Positions 48,766 to 58,696 are shown, counted from the first letter of the stretch. The stretch: 64,000 nucleotides of DNA from Comamonadaceae bacterium (GCA_947450765.1 CANFXC010000001.1:124001-188000); one strand, 5' to 3'. The notes: generated from the sequence alone by a model not told the origin. Numbers and translations are program-made.

Positions 48766-51744
48766 TTATGCTCTTTCGACGTTGCAAACAGTCGTCTTGG
48801 TTTCTTGCATCATCGTCACGCTGTCGTAACCGTAGGTTGTTGCTGTATTGATCGCTTCGCCGCGCACGATAGGGGCCGCGCCTGCCGGGTAGTAAGCCAG
48901 CATGTCAGCGCCCTGCCAATGACCCGAGAAGTGGAACGGCATGAAGACCGTGTCGGGTCCGACCCGCGGTGTCACCATGGCCTGAACATTCAGGCGTGCA
49001 CCCGTTGGCGTGGTGACCCAAGCGCGCTCACCATTGCGAATGCCTTTTTCAGCCGCCACTTTGGGGTTGATCTCGATGAACATTTCCTGCTGCAACTCAG
49101 CCAGCCAAGGATTGGAGCGGGTTTCCTCGCCGCCACCCTCGTACTCGACCAAGCGACCGGAGGTCATGACCAGCGGGAATTTCTCGTGGACTTTGTCGGC
49201 AATGTTCTTGTCCTGAATCGACTTGTACAACGTCGGCAAACGCCAAAATGATTTCTTGTCGTCATGGGTTGGGTACTTGGCTTGCAAGTCAGCCCGGTTG
49301 CCATACAAAGGCTCGCGGTGCTGCGGAATCGCATCGGGGAAGTTCCACACCACAGCACGCGCTTTGGCATTGCCAAACGGATGGCAGCCATGGTTTTGCA
49401 TGAACACACGCATCATGCCGCCGGAAGAATCGGTCTTCCAGTTTTTGCCTTCAGCCGCGATTTTTTCAGGCTCCGACAGCTCATCCCACCAGCCGAGTTT
49501 TTTCAGCAAAATGTGGTCTAACTCTGGGTAACCGGTCGTGATGTCCGCGCCTTTGGAGTGCGAGCCGTCTTCGGCCAGCAGGCTCTTGCCCTCCCGCTCA
49601 ACGCCAAAGTTAGCGCGGAAGTTTCCGCCGCCGTCCATGACATGTTTGGAGGTGTCGTACAGGTTAGGCGAGCCTGGGTGCTTGAGCTCTGAGGTGCCAA
49701 AGCAAGGCCAAGGCAGACCGAAGTAATCGCCGCCCAAGTCGTAGCCGGTTTCTTTGTCTTTACCGCCTTTGGACTTGAGGGTCTTGACGTCAAACACATG
49801 CATGTTGCGCATGTGCGCTTTCAGGCGCTCAGGGCTCTGACCGGTGTAGCCAATAGACCAGCACGACTTGTTGATTTCGCGCAAGATGTCTTCGGGCATC
49901 GGCTCGTCCATGCCTTTGACCTTTTGCATCTTGAAGTTCTTCGAGAGCTCGGTGGCAAAGCCAAACTTCTCTGCCAGCTGATGCATGATCATGTGGTCAG
50001 AGCGACTCTCCCACAAAGGCTCAATGACTTTTTCGCGCCACTGCAGGGAGCGATTCGAGGCCGTCACAGAGCCGCTGGTTTCAAACTGCGTGGCCGCTGG
50101 CAACAGGTAGACGGCGCGGTTCGGGTTCAGGTCTTCTGGCTTGCCTGGCATGGCTGCCATGGCGGCCGTCGCAGACGGGTACGGGTCAATCACCACCAAC
50201 AAGTCCAGCTTGTCCATGGCGCGTTTCATTTCCAGACCGCGGGTTTGCGAGTTCGGTGCATGGCCCCAGAACACGCAGGCCTTGAGGTTGGAGTCTTGGT
50301 CGATCAGCTCGTTTTTCTCGAGCACGCCGTCAATCCAGCGCGACACCGTGATGCCGGGCTTGCCCATCATGGCGGGCGTCGCATAGCGGCCCTTGATCCA
50401 GTCGAAGTCAACACCCCACGTCTTGGCGAAGTGCTTCCACGAGCCTTCAGCCAGACCATAGTAGCCTGGCAGCGAGTCAGGGTTCGGGCCGACGTCAGTC
50501 GCGCCCTGCACGTTGTCGTGACCACGGAAAATGTTGGTGCCGCCGCCGGAAACACCGATGTTGCCCAGCACCAGTTGCAAGATGCAGGACGCGCGAACGA
50601 TGGCATTGCCGATGGTGTGCTGGGTTTGACCCATGCACCAAACGACCGTTGATGGGCGATTCTTGGCCATGATTTCAGCGGCCATGTAGACCTGTGCTTC
50701 AGGCACGCCGCAAGCTTCTTCGACCTTCTCTGGCGACCACTTGGCCATCACCTCAGCCTTGATCTTGTCCATGCCGTACACACGGTCGTTGATGTACTTG
50801 GTATCTTCCCAACCATTTTTGAAGATGTGGTACAGCATGCCGAACAAGAAGGGAATGTCGGAGCCGGAACGGATGCGGATGTGGTGATCGGCCTTGGCGG
50901 CGGTGCGGGTGAAGCGCGGGTCCACCACGATCATCTTGCAGCCAGTTTCTTTGGCATGCAGCATGTGCAACATGCTGACAGGGTGCGCTTCAGCGGCGTT
51001 GGAGCCGATGTACAGCGCAGCCTTGCTGTTCTGCATGTCGTTGAACGAATTGGTCATGGCACCGTAGCCCCATGTGTTGGCGACGCCAGCGACGGTGGTT
51101 GAGTGGCAGATGCGGGCTTGGTGGTCGCAGTTGTTGGTACCCCAGAAGCTGACAAACTTGCGCATCAAATACGCTTGTTCGTTGTTGTGTTTGGACGAGC
51201 CGACCCAGTACACGGAGTCAGGGCCGCTGGTCTTGCGCAGCTCAAGCATGCGGGCGCTGATTTCATTCAGGGCGACATCCCAGCTGATGCGCTGGTACTT
51301 GCCATTGACCAGCTTCATCGGGTAGCGCAGGCGGAACTCGCCATGGCCGTGCTCGCGCAGGGCGGCACCCTTGGCGCAATGTGCACCGAGATTGATCGGA
51401 GAGTCGAACACCGGCTCTTGGCGCACCCAGATGCCGTTTTCAACGACCGCGTCAACCGCGCAACCGACTGAACAGTGTGAGCAGACGGTGCGCTTGACGA
51501 CCAGCTTGCCGCTGCCATCGCCAACCGCCTCAGAACCTGCGGCCTTGGCTTTTTTCACCAGCGCGAGTTGCGTCGCAGCCAGACCAACGCCAACGCCGAG
51601 ACCGGAACGGCGCAGAAAAGCGCGACGATCCATGGTCGGCAGAGCGTTGCTCAGGCCGCGTGACAGACTTTGCACAAAGCGTGCAGAGCCCGCGCCGTGC
51701 ACGGTACTGCGTTGGACATCATGTGATTTTTTCGTGAGCAGCAT
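48766..51744 (-). CDS. formate dehydrogenase alpha (molybdopterin) subunit, Cys type, Tat-exported
   Basis: MDRRAFLRRSGLGVGVGLAATQL; CSHCSVGCAVDAVVENG; NNCDHQARICHSTTVAGVANTWGYGAMTNS. Confidence 0.95.
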   Translation of the reverse strand: MLLTKKSHDVQRSTVHGAGSARFVQSLSRGLSNALPTMDRRAFLRRSGLGVGVGLAATQLALVKKAKAAGSEAVGDGSGKLVVKRTVCSHCSVGCAVDAVVENGIWVRQEPVFDSPINLGAHCAKGAALREHGHGEFRLRYPMKLVNGKYQRISWDVALNEISARMLELRKTSGPDSVYWVGSSKHNNEQAYLMRKFVSFWGTNNCDHQARICHSTTVAGVANTWGYGAMTNSFNDMQNSKAALYIGSNAAEAHPVSMLHMLHAKETGCKMIVVDPRFTRTAAKADHHIRIRSGSDIPFLFGMLYHIFKNGWEDTKYINDRVYGMDKIKAEVMAKWSPEKVEEACGVPEAQVYMAAEIMAKNRPSTVVWCMGQTQHTIGNAIVRASCILQLVLGNIGVSGGGTNIFRGHDNVQGATDVGPNPDSLPGYYGLAEGSWKHFAKTWGVDFDWIKGRYATPAMMGKPGITVSRWIDGVLEKNELIDQDSNLKACVFWGHAPNSQTRGLEMKRAMDKLDLLVVIDPYPSATAAMAAMPGKPEDLNPNRAVYLLPAATQFETSGSVTASNRSLQWREKVIEPLWESRSDHMIMHQLAEKFGFATELSKNFKMQKVKGMDEPMPEDILREINKSCWSIGYTGQSPERLKAHMRNMHVFDVKTLKSKGGKDKETGYDLGGDYFGLPWPCFGTSELKHPGSPNLYDTSKHVMDGGGNFRANFGVEREGKSLLAEDGSHSKGADITTGYPELDHILLKKLGWWDELSEPEKIAAEGKNWKTDSSGGMMRVFMQNHGCHPFGNAKARAVVWNFPDAIPQHREPLYGNRADLQAKYPTHDDKKSFWRLPTLYKSIQDKNIADKVHEKFPLVMTSGRLVEYEGGGEETRSNPWLAELQQEMFIEINPKVAAEKGIRNGERAWVTTPTGARLNVQAMVTPRVGPDTVFMPFHFSGHWQGADMLAYYPAGAAPIVRGEAINTATTYGYDSVTMMQETKTTVCNVERA

Positions 51745-51807
51745 GAGCTCTCCGTGGAAGTTAAAGGGGGCTGACCGGGATGGGTCTGGATGGCTTATAG
51801 CCTAGCG

Positions 51808-52014
51808 TTAGAGCCGCGTGGTCTTGTAGTAGCGCTTGACGTGCTCCGACAAGCTGTAGCCGCCGCCATTTTCTGGCGCTGGTTTGAGCTCAGTCTGCAG
51901 AACCTCAGGCAAGGTAGCACCGGGCATGACAGCGATCGCAGCCGCTGCAGCGCCAGTGGCGGCTGCACCGAAAAAGAACCCCCGACGGGAAGGTTTGGAT
52001 GGGCTGTCTTGCAT
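51808..52014 (-). CDS. small Tat-signal protein of formate dehydrogenase operon
   Basis: MQDSPSKPSRRGFFFGAAATGAAAAAIAVMPG..GGGYSLSEHVKRYYKTTRL. Confidence 0.85.
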   Translation of the reverse strand: MQDSPSKPSRRGFFFGAAATGAAAAAIAVMPGATLPEVLQTELKPAPENGGGYSLSEHVKRYYKTTRL

Positions 52015-52191
52015 GGTCTCTCCGCTAAAAAGGTAGGAATTTGAGTTCATAGGATCCTACGACACAAAAGTGTGCAGAGCATAGTAAAAACCCTAAAAAT
52101 TCGTGGAAATCTAGGAAATACAGCGAAAGCAATAGCTCTTTTGGCAATTATTTAGCGTGCCTATTATCATCTCGGATTCAGCCCAAAAATG

Positions 52192-52809
52192 TCAGGTCAG
52201 CATGTCAAAGCCTTGCGACTCGACATGGGTGAAAGTTTGCGTGAAGTTAGCCAGACTTTTGTAAAAACGCGCTTTCGGTTGTGCGCCGATCGCCTCACAC
52301 ATTGACAGCGCCCAAGGCTGCAAGTGCCGCGTGAAAAATTCGCGTTGACGGGTCAGGTTGGCCACCTCAACGTCTTCCCCAGCGATCAGGTAGCGCATCA
52401 CCTCGCAAACATAAGCGTAGTGGTCTTCCGTTTCGGACATCTCATCGCCGCGGTCTAGACCGAGCGCTGCCAAGTCGCCACGCAGAGCCGCCAGTGGCTT
52501 TTCATTCAAAAACCCACTCAGGTAATGCGAGCCGTACAAATACACCGCTGGTTTTCCAACGCCGCCAAACAAGGCGTCGTACTCGTCAGCCGCTTCAGCG
52601 GCCGACATGGCACGCGCGCATCCTACGACCTCACCCCAACTGGCTTCTAGCAGGGCGCCGGCGGCCGGTGCTTCGGTCACCGCAGCTCGCAGGTTCTCCC
52701 ATAGCGCAGGCGTGGGAGCCGCATAAAAAAGCGCCGCCAACAGGCCGTAGATTTCGGCGCGGGCGGTTTCTTCGTCAAGCGTTGACGGTACGAGGATGGC
52801 TGGTTGCAT
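52192..52809 (-). CDS. TorD/DmsD family molecular chaperone
   Basis: ARAEIYGLLAALFYAAPTPALWENLR..EYDALFGGVGKPAVYLYGSHYLSGFLNEKPLAALR..EDHYAYVCEVMRYLI. Confidence 0.9.
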   Translation of the reverse strand: MQPAILVPSTLDEETARAEIYGLLAALFYAAPTPALWENLRAAVTEAPAAGALLEASWGEVVGCARAMSAAEAADEYDALFGGVGKPAVYLYGSHYLSGFLNEKPLAALRGDLAALGLDRGDEMSETEDHYAYVCEVMRYLIAGEDVEVANLTRQREFFTRHLQPWALSMCEAIGAQPKARFYKSLANFTQTFTHVESQGFDMLT

Positions 52810-52840
52810 GCGGCTACTTCTTAACTGAACTGGACTTGAT

Positions 52841-54979
52841 TTAGCGGATGTCGGTGATTTTGACTTCGTTCTCAGCCGAGTAAATGTCGATGACGCGGCA
52901 GTCGCCGCACATCTTCAAACGATCAGCCGCAGCACCCTGAAACATGGCGTGGCTTGAGAGTTTGCCCAGCATCGACTCGATGGCCTTGAGCGTGCCAAAC
53001 GGCTTGGCGCAGCGAATACAGGCGTAGGGCTGGGTCTCGTTCAGCACCCTCGCCTCTTTGCGCAGCGGCGTCAGCAGCAGGCGCGGCTGCAGGGTGATGG
53101 CGTCTTCCGGGCAGGTGATGGCACACAGCCCGCACTGCACGCAATTTTTCTCGATGAACTTCAGCTGCGGCATTTCAGGGTTGTCTTGCAGCGCACTGGC
53201 CGGGCAGGCGCTGACACAGCTCAGGCAGAGTGTGCAGCTGTCTTTGTTGACCGTCAAACTGCCAAAGGGCGAGCCCAGCGCGGGCAGCTCAATGGCTTCA
53301 GGCAACGCGGCTGGCGCTTGCGTTATCAAATGGTCGAGCGCCATGTCGAGCGTGCTGCGTTTTTCCTGGGCCACCGCAAAACGTGCGGCCACCGCCGGGC
53401 CGGCGGCTTTGGCTTTGCCGATGGCCTTCAAACTGGCGTCAAGCGAGGCCACGCTCTGGGCATTCAGCGCACCGGGCGATTGGATCAAATGAAAGTGAGT
53501 GCCGCTGTAACCCAGCCCCGTGAGAATCGTTTGCGCGACCTTCATTTGCGCGGTCAAGCCGGTCAAATAGTCAGGTGCTTCTTCGTCCGTCACCAGCACC
53601 GCTACCTGCCGCGCACCGAGCGCGATGGCGCTCAGCCAGAGGTCAATACCGACGCTGGCGGTGTGCCACAAGGCCTGCGGGATCATGCTGGCGGGCACGC
53701 CTTGGGCTAAGCCCAACTGCGCCGCGCGACCCAAGGCTTCAATGGCTTGTTGGCCGCTGCCTTGGCTGTGAAACAACAAGCTGGCGTCTTGGCCACCGGC
53801 TCGGGTGTAGGTACTCAACAAGGTTTTGAGGCGAACGCCCTGCTCGCTGGCGCGCGGGTAAGCGTAGGTCAGCGCGCCCGTTGGGCAGACCGTGGTGCAG
53901 GCACCGCAGCCGATGCACAGGTTCGGATTGACCTTGATCTGCTGGCGGTTCTTTTCGCTGCTGATCGCGCCTGCCGAGCAGATGTCGACGCAGGCGTTGC
54001 AGCCGACGGTTTCATTGCGGCTGTGGGCGCATATTTTTTGTTTGTAGGCAAAAAACTTGGGTTTTTCAAACTCACCGACCATGTCGCGCAGCTTCACCAC
54101 CGTCGACAGCAAACCGGGCGTGGCCAAACCGACAAAGCCCGGCAAGGCGAAATAGCCTTGCGGCGGCGCATGCAGCGTGATCAGCGGCTTGGCGCCGAGG
54201 TCCAGCACCAAGTCAAAGGCCTCAGTCAGCGCTTGTGGCGCACGCGCAAAATCAATCGCGCCGGCCACTTTGCAGACCGCCACACAGTCGCGGTGCGAGC
54301 TGCATTTGTTGCTGTCGACTTGGTAGCTCAGGTCAATCGCGCCCTCTGGGCAAACGGCGACACAGGCGTTGCAACGGGTGCACAGGTCGAGGTCAATCGG
54401 GTTGGTTTTGTTCCAGTTCAACTCGAAGGCGCCGAGCCAGCCCTTGAGCTGTAATGCCTCACCGCTGATGACCGGGTACTGACGTTCTTGCGCCGGTGGC
54501 AGTGCGCCGTTTTGGGCTGACACACCTTGCGCAAAAATCGTCACACTGAGCGTGTCAGACAACATGGCCGCCACTTGCTCGACCTGGTCAACCGGGCCGA
54601 CGATAAGCAGGCGACCGGTGCTGGTGTAGGTGACGGTGGCCACCGGCTCCGCATCAGGCAGGTGCGCAGCGGCCAGCAGTGCCGCTACTTTGGGCATGGC
54701 GTTGGCTGCGTCTTTGCTCCAGCCACCGGTTTCGCGAATATTCACAAACTTGATGGGCGACACAGCGCCAACGGTCTCTTTTCCGAGTTCGGCAAAGAGA
54801 CGTTTTTCTTGGGTGCAGGCGACGACCACGTCGTCACCGGACTGAATGGCTTTTTGGAAGGCCCCGGCCTCACGGCGGCACAGGGCCGAGTGCAGCGTCA
54901 GCTCTTCATGCAGCACCGCGCCCAGTGTCTGGGCCTTCAGGGGCATGGTCTGGTTGCAGTCGCAAATCAATGTGGGCAT
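52841..54979 (-). CDS. multi-cluster 4Fe-4S polyferredoxin of fdh operon
   Basis: CTRCNACVAVCPEGA, CNACVDICSAGA, CIGCGACTTVCPTGA, CTLCLSCVSACPAS, CVQCGLCAITCPEDA; start MPTLICDCN. Confidence 0.9.
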   Translation of the reverse strand: MPTLICDCNQTMPLKAQTLGAVLHEELTLHSALCRREAGAFQKAIQSGDDVVVACTQEKRLFAELGKETVGAVSPIKFVNIRETGGWSKDAANAMPKVAALLAAAHLPDAEPVATVTYTSTGRLLIVGPVDQVEQVAAMLSDTLSVTIFAQGVSAQNGALPPAQERQYPVISGEALQLKGWLGAFELNWNKTNPIDLDLCTRCNACVAVCPEGAIDLSYQVDSNKCSSHRDCVAVCKVAGAIDFARAPQALTEAFDLVLDLGAKPLITLHAPPQGYFALPGFVGLATPGLLSTVVKLRDMVGEFEKPKFFAYKQKICAHSRNETVGCNACVDICSAGAISSEKNRQQIKVNPNLCIGCGACTTVCPTGALTYAYPRASEQGVRLKTLLSTYTRAGGQDASLLFHSQGSGQQAIEALGRAAQLGLAQGVPASMIPQALWHTASVGIDLWLSAIALGARQVAVLVTDEEAPDYLTGLTAQMKVAQTILTGLGYSGTHFHLIQSPGALNAQSVASLDASLKAIGKAKAAGPAVAARFAVAQEKRSTLDMALDHLITQAPAALPEAIELPALGSPFGSLTVNKDSCTLCLSCVSACPASALQDNPEMPQLKFIEKNCVQCGLCAITCPEDAITLQPRLLLTPLRKEARVLNETQPYACIRCAKPFGTLKAIESMLGKLSSHAMFQGAAADRLKMCGDCRVIDIYSAENEVKITDIR

Positions 54980-55616
54980 GGTCTTCCTGGCGAATGCCGG
55001 AAGGCGAGAGTGCTTCCGGCTGGTGATCGGTATTGGGGTTGGGCAGTGCAGCCAGCTCTTCGGCAGCAGGCTCTGACTGTGCCACTGAATCATCGGGCGG
55101 CGTCTGCGCGGTTTCCCGCGCTGCCTCGGCGTCTTTGGCTTTTTTCGCTTCTTCCTCGTCATCGTCGAAAAGTTTGAGGAACTTGGCACTGGTCATTTGC
55201 CGCAGCATGGACAAAGGCAAGGGGTCGGGCTTCGAATAATCATCGATGTAAATGTCCAGCCCATCCATCACGTTGAAGTGCGGATCGGCGAACAGCTTTT
55301 TCATGGCGGCGTTGCGCACACCGGGCTCGACGCCGCGGCTCATGAAAGGCTTGAAGTCGGAGTCTTTGGTCAGGTCTTTGACGTCATCCAACGACAGCTG
55401 CTTGAGGGGTTTAGCCGGTTCAGCGAGCTCGGCAGACTCAGCGCCTGGCGCTGGTTTGGCCGTGGTCTTGGTGGGAGGGGTTGCGTCTGCGCCCGCGGGC
55501 TTGACGGCGGCCGGCACCGCCGCAGCCGGCGTCGGTTCTTCCAGCGGCTTGCCTTGCAGCGCATCGTTTTTGCGACGCGCCCAGCGCCCCAGAAAGCCAT
55601 CCGCGCCTTCAGCCAT
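54906..55616 (-). CDS. DUF3306 domain protein
   Basis: MAEGADGFLGRWARRKNDAL; LSLDDVKDLTKDSDFKPFMSRGVEPGVRNAAMKKLFADPHFNVMDGLDIYIDDYSKPDPLP. Confidence 0.88.
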   Translation of the reverse strand: MAEGADGFLGRWARRKNDALQGKPLEEPTPAAAVPAAVKPAGADATPPTKTTAKPAPGAESAELAEPAKPLKQLSLDDVKDLTKDSDFKPFMSRGVEPGVRNAAMKKLFADPHFNVMDGLDIYIDDYSKPDPLPLSMLRQMTSAKFLKLFDDDEEEAKKAKDAEAARETAQTPPDDSVAQSEPAAEELAALPNPNTDHQPEALSPSGIRQEDHAHIDLRLQPDHAPEGPDTGRGAA

Positions 55617-56226
55617 GGCTAGCTCCGCGTATTTTTTCGGTGCTGACCCGCGCCGGATTGCCAAAACGGTCTTGCAAAGATTTGAAACTGTCCGGGCGCT
55701 TGCGCCGCTTGAGTTCCAGCACGTGATGTTGGTCGACAAAGGCCTGCATCCAGCTCAGCACCTCGACAGGCGCAGGCACTTGCTCGACGGACTCTTGCGC
55801 GTCCAACCAGCGGCCGGCATCGGTGTAACTCAGCGTCACCGTCTGCGGCACCGCGATGCATTCGTCGCTGATGGCCGGCTCTTCTTCCATGCGCCAGACC
55901 ACCCAAAAACAAGGGTGGTCTGTCGTCAAATTCAGGTGGTAGCCCTCGGTGTCATCAGTGAACAGCTCAACCGTGAAACCCGGATGCAGCCAGCGCTCCT
56001 CCTGGTCGTCTTTGAGCAGCAGGCGCGGCTGCGTGCCAAATCCATCTTCGTGTGGAATGATTTCAGACAGGCTCCAGCGCCAAGGTTGCCAACGGTTGTC
56101 AATATGTTCGCGGTGCATGACCACAGCCACCTGCGTGAACGGCCGACGCACAGCCTGTGCCGCATCAAGCGAGACAGCTTCTGGCGAACCAGGGGCCGCA
56201 GGGGAATACAAGACAAATCCAGACAT
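55609..56226 (-). CDS. DUF3305 domain protein
   Basis: RPFTQVAVVMHREHIDNRWQPWRWSLSEII..WLHPGFTVELFTDDTEGYHLNLTTDHPCFWVVWRMEE. Confidence 0.88.
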   Translation of the reverse strand: MSGFVLYSPAAPGSPEAVSLDAAQAVRRPFTQVAVVMHREHIDNRWQPWRWSLSEIIPHEDGFGTQPRLLLKDDQEERWLHPGFTVELFTDDTEGYHLNLTTDHPCFWVVWRMEEEPAISDECIAVPQTVTLSYTDAGRWLDAQESVEQVPAPVEVLSWMQAFVDQHHVLELKRRKRPDSFKSLQDRFGNPARVSTEKIRGASHG

Positions 56227-56329
56227 GGCGGGGAGTGTACGGTGGACAGCGCTAGCCCATGACACATGGGGTCTTGGCGCTTAGGGTTAAATCTCGGCAA
56301 CAACTTCATTGCCGCTCTGCACCTCCACC

Positions 56330-56563
56330 ATGACGCCCTTCGCACTCAAACCCCTCAACGCCGGCACCTGCCAGCTGCTGGATAAACATGGCCAGCATGT
56401 GGGTAATTTGAAATTGATCAACGGATGGTGGAAGTTCAAAGCCATTGGCTATGGCCCGCAAGGCGAGGTGATTCCTGGCGGTGGGCCACTCACCGACCTG
56501 CACAACACGACTTTTGCAAGGCTTGATGCGGCGGAGATTGGGGCCGGGCTGGTGCAGGACTAA
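56330..56563 (+). CDS. small conserved hypothetical protein
   Basis: 77-aa ORF MTPFALKPLNAGTCQLLDKHGQHVGNLKLINGWWKFKAIGYGPQGEVIPGGGPLTDLHNTTFARLD. Confidence 0.65.
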   Translation: MTPFALKPLNAGTCQLLDKHGQHVGNLKLINGWWKFKAIGYGPQGEVIPGGGPLTDLHNTTFARLDAAEIGAGLVQD

Positions 56564-56588
56564 GGTATTCCTGCTTTCAAGAATGCGG

Positions 56589-57524
56589 CTACACGCTTAT
56601 TTTTGTAACGCCAGTTGGTGCGGTAAGTTTCGCTGAAAGCACCGTCCGATGAACCACCTCTGCAAGCAACCGTGCAGCCTCTGACGGCTCCCTGCCTGGG
56701 GCAAAAATCAAACCCAATCTCCGAACAACTCCTGGCTTGTAAAGGGGGCGCACAGCAAAAAGGCCGTGCGCAGGATCAGGGCAGAGCATGGACGGCAAAA
56801 CGGTCACTCCAAGCCCCGCCTCCACCAGACCCAACAACGTCAGAACCTGTGTTGTTTCATGGACCACATTAAGCCGAATGGTCAATTTTTCTATAACGCG
56901 ATCAAACAAATCACGAATCCCTGAACCTCGACGGAGCAGAACGAGTTCATGCATGGCGAGATCCGCGCCTGAGATTTTTTGGCGCTGAGCCAATGGGTGA
57001 TCTGTACGGCACACGACTTGGAAGCTGTCGTCCATGAGAGGGATTGCAAGTCCCCACTTCACAGAAGGGTCCTCACTGACGATGGCCACATCGCACTCAC
57101 CCGTGTCAATTTTGTGAAGAATCCCCCGCATGTTGTCATCTAAAAAAACAACATCAATACCCGGGCAGCAACGCTTCATCTCGGCTAACACAGGCGGCAG
57201 AAGGCGATAGACCGCTGACGACAAGCAGGCAACTGAAACGCGACCACGGCCGGAGGCTGCCAATTCACGCAGTGCCGTAATCGAGTGATCCATGCCCTCC
57301 ACCAATCTTTCGGCATCAACCAAAAAAGCCGCGCCGGCATCACTGATACGAACTGAACGTGTCGTTCTATCCAGCAGCTTAACGGCCAGCAAGGTCTCCA
57401 GCTGTGAGATGGCTTGGCTCGCTGCAGGTTCACTCATGTGCATTGCATTGGCCGCATTGCGAAAACTGCCGCGACGGGCGATCTCAATAAAGACACGCAA
57501 GTGCTTGAAATTTGGATTGATCAA
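56589..57524 (-). CDS. LysR family transcriptional regulator
   Basis: FKHLRVFIEIARRGSFRNAANAMHMSEPAASQAISQLETLLAVKLLDRTTRSV. Confidence 0.93.
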   Translation of the reverse strand: MINPNFKHLRVFIEIARRGSFRNAANAMHMSEPAASQAISQLETLLAVKLLDRTTRSVRISDAGAAFLVDAERLVEGMDHSITALRELAASGRGRVSVACLSSAVYRLLPPVLAEMKRCCPGIDVVFLDDNMRGILHKIDTGECDVAIVSEDPSVKWGLAIPLMDDSFQVVCRTDHPLAQRQKISGADLAMHELVLLRRGSGIRDLFDRVIEKLTIRLNVVHETTQVLTLLGLVEAGLGVTVLPSMLCPDPAHGLFAVRPLYKPGVVRRLGLIFAPGREPSEAARLLAEVVHRTVLSAKLTAPTGVTKISV

Positions 57525-57595
57525 TGTTCAGGTCTTCAGAGATTGTGAGAAACCAGCTGAGGCTTCATAACTTGATTATTCGTAATTTTGAATTT

Positions 57596-57627
57596 ATATA
57601 TTAGATATTTCAACTTGTCTAATATAT
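57596..57627. promoter_or_regulatory. perfect inverted repeat, candidate LysR operator
   Basis: ATATATTAGA-tatttcaacttg-TCTAATATAT in the LysR/bug divergent intergenic region. Confidence 0.6.
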
Positions 57628-57661
57628 TTTAGCTTCCTAGAATTGCGGCCAACTGAACAAT

Positions 57662-58696
57662 TTGGAGACACTTGTGGGGCTCAAACTGCTGAGGAATGAA
57701 CTTCAAAACGCTGCAAACTGCATCGGATTTATTTTGGTTACTGCTATGACTATTCTGGCGAGTAGCCAAGTGGCAGCAGAGCAGAAAACATCCACATCGG
57801 GCATTGAACTGGTTGTGCCAACGGCCGCAGAGGGTTCTACAGATCAATTGGCCAGACTGATCGCTGCAGGTCTGACACGCAAAGGATTCGGGGACGTCAA
57901 CGTTCACAACATGCCCGGACGCAGCGGCACCTTAGCAGCGAGTCATGTCGCCACATCCGCGCCCGATGGCCGGACCTTGCTAGTGGCCACCCCCAGCAGT
58001 CACGGTATTGCATCCGCATTCGAAAGCAAGATGGCCTACGACCCTGGCACGAGCTTCACACCCATTATTCGTTTCGCGGCTGCCCCGTACGTGCTTGTGA
58101 TCAAGCCTGGGAACATTGGAACCCTGGCGCAATTCGTCGACAAAGCCAAGTCAGCCCAAGGCCAATGGCACTACTCCTCCACAGGCATCGGCGGGCCTCA
58201 CCACCTCATAGCGGAGCTCTACTTTCAGAGCGCTGGTCTCTCGCTGCGCCATGTACCGGCAAAAGGGGGGGCGGCGGCTCTGGAAAAACTCATAGACGGC
58301 AGTGTCGAAGTCATGCTTCCAGCGGCCATATTGGCTCTGCCCCGTATCCAGCAAGGACAGCTCAAAGCGCTTGCCGTGACCGGCAACCAAAGACTCAAAT
58401 TCCTGCCTGAAGTTCCAACGTTCACGGAACTCGGAACGCCCGTTGATCTTGTCTCCTGGTACGGCTTGATGGGGCCAGCAGGCATGCCCGCTGCACAGGC
58501 GAAACGACTGGCCATCACTGTACAAGAAATTCTCGCAGAGCCGACCGTACAAGCCCAGTTGAGCGAACTGGGAATTGATAGAACCGCAGACGTTGGCACA
58601 GCATTCTTGGACGTTATCGCAAACGAAGTCACCCGCTGGAAGGCACTGGTAAGCGGCCTCGGCATTCGTTCTAGCGACATGGCGACAGACAAATGA
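57662..58696 (+). CDS. Bug/TctC family substrate-binding protein (TTG start; GTG at 57674 possible)
   Basis: IELVVPTAAEGSTDQLARLIAAGL..WHYSSTGIGGPHHLIAELYFQSAGLSLRHVPAKGGAAALEKLIDGSVEVML. Confidence 0.9.
   Translation: METLVGLKLLRNELQNAANCIGFILVTAMTILASSQVAAEQKTSTSGIELVVPTAAEGSTDQLARLIAAGLTRKGFGDVNVHNMPGRSGTLAASHVATSAPDGRTLLVATPSSHGIASAFESKMAYDPGTSFTPIIRFAAAPYVLVIKPGNIGTLAQFVDKAKSAQGQWHYSSTGIGGPHHLIAELYFQSAGLSLRHVPAKGGAAALEKLIDGSVEVMLPAAILALPRIQQGQLKALAVTGNQRLKFLPEVPTFTELGTPVDLVSWYGLMGPAGMPAAQAKRLAITVQEILAEPTVQAQLSELGIDRTADVGTAFLDVIANEVTRWKALVSGLGIRSSDMATDK

Noticed and set aside
48121-49251. 376-aa plus-strand ORF
   Set aside because: Antisense to fdh beta and alpha subunits.
48766-51744. 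Selenocysteine formate dehydrogenase
   Set aside because: The metal-ligand position reads as Cys (ARICHSTTVAG) and the ORF has no in-frame TGA.
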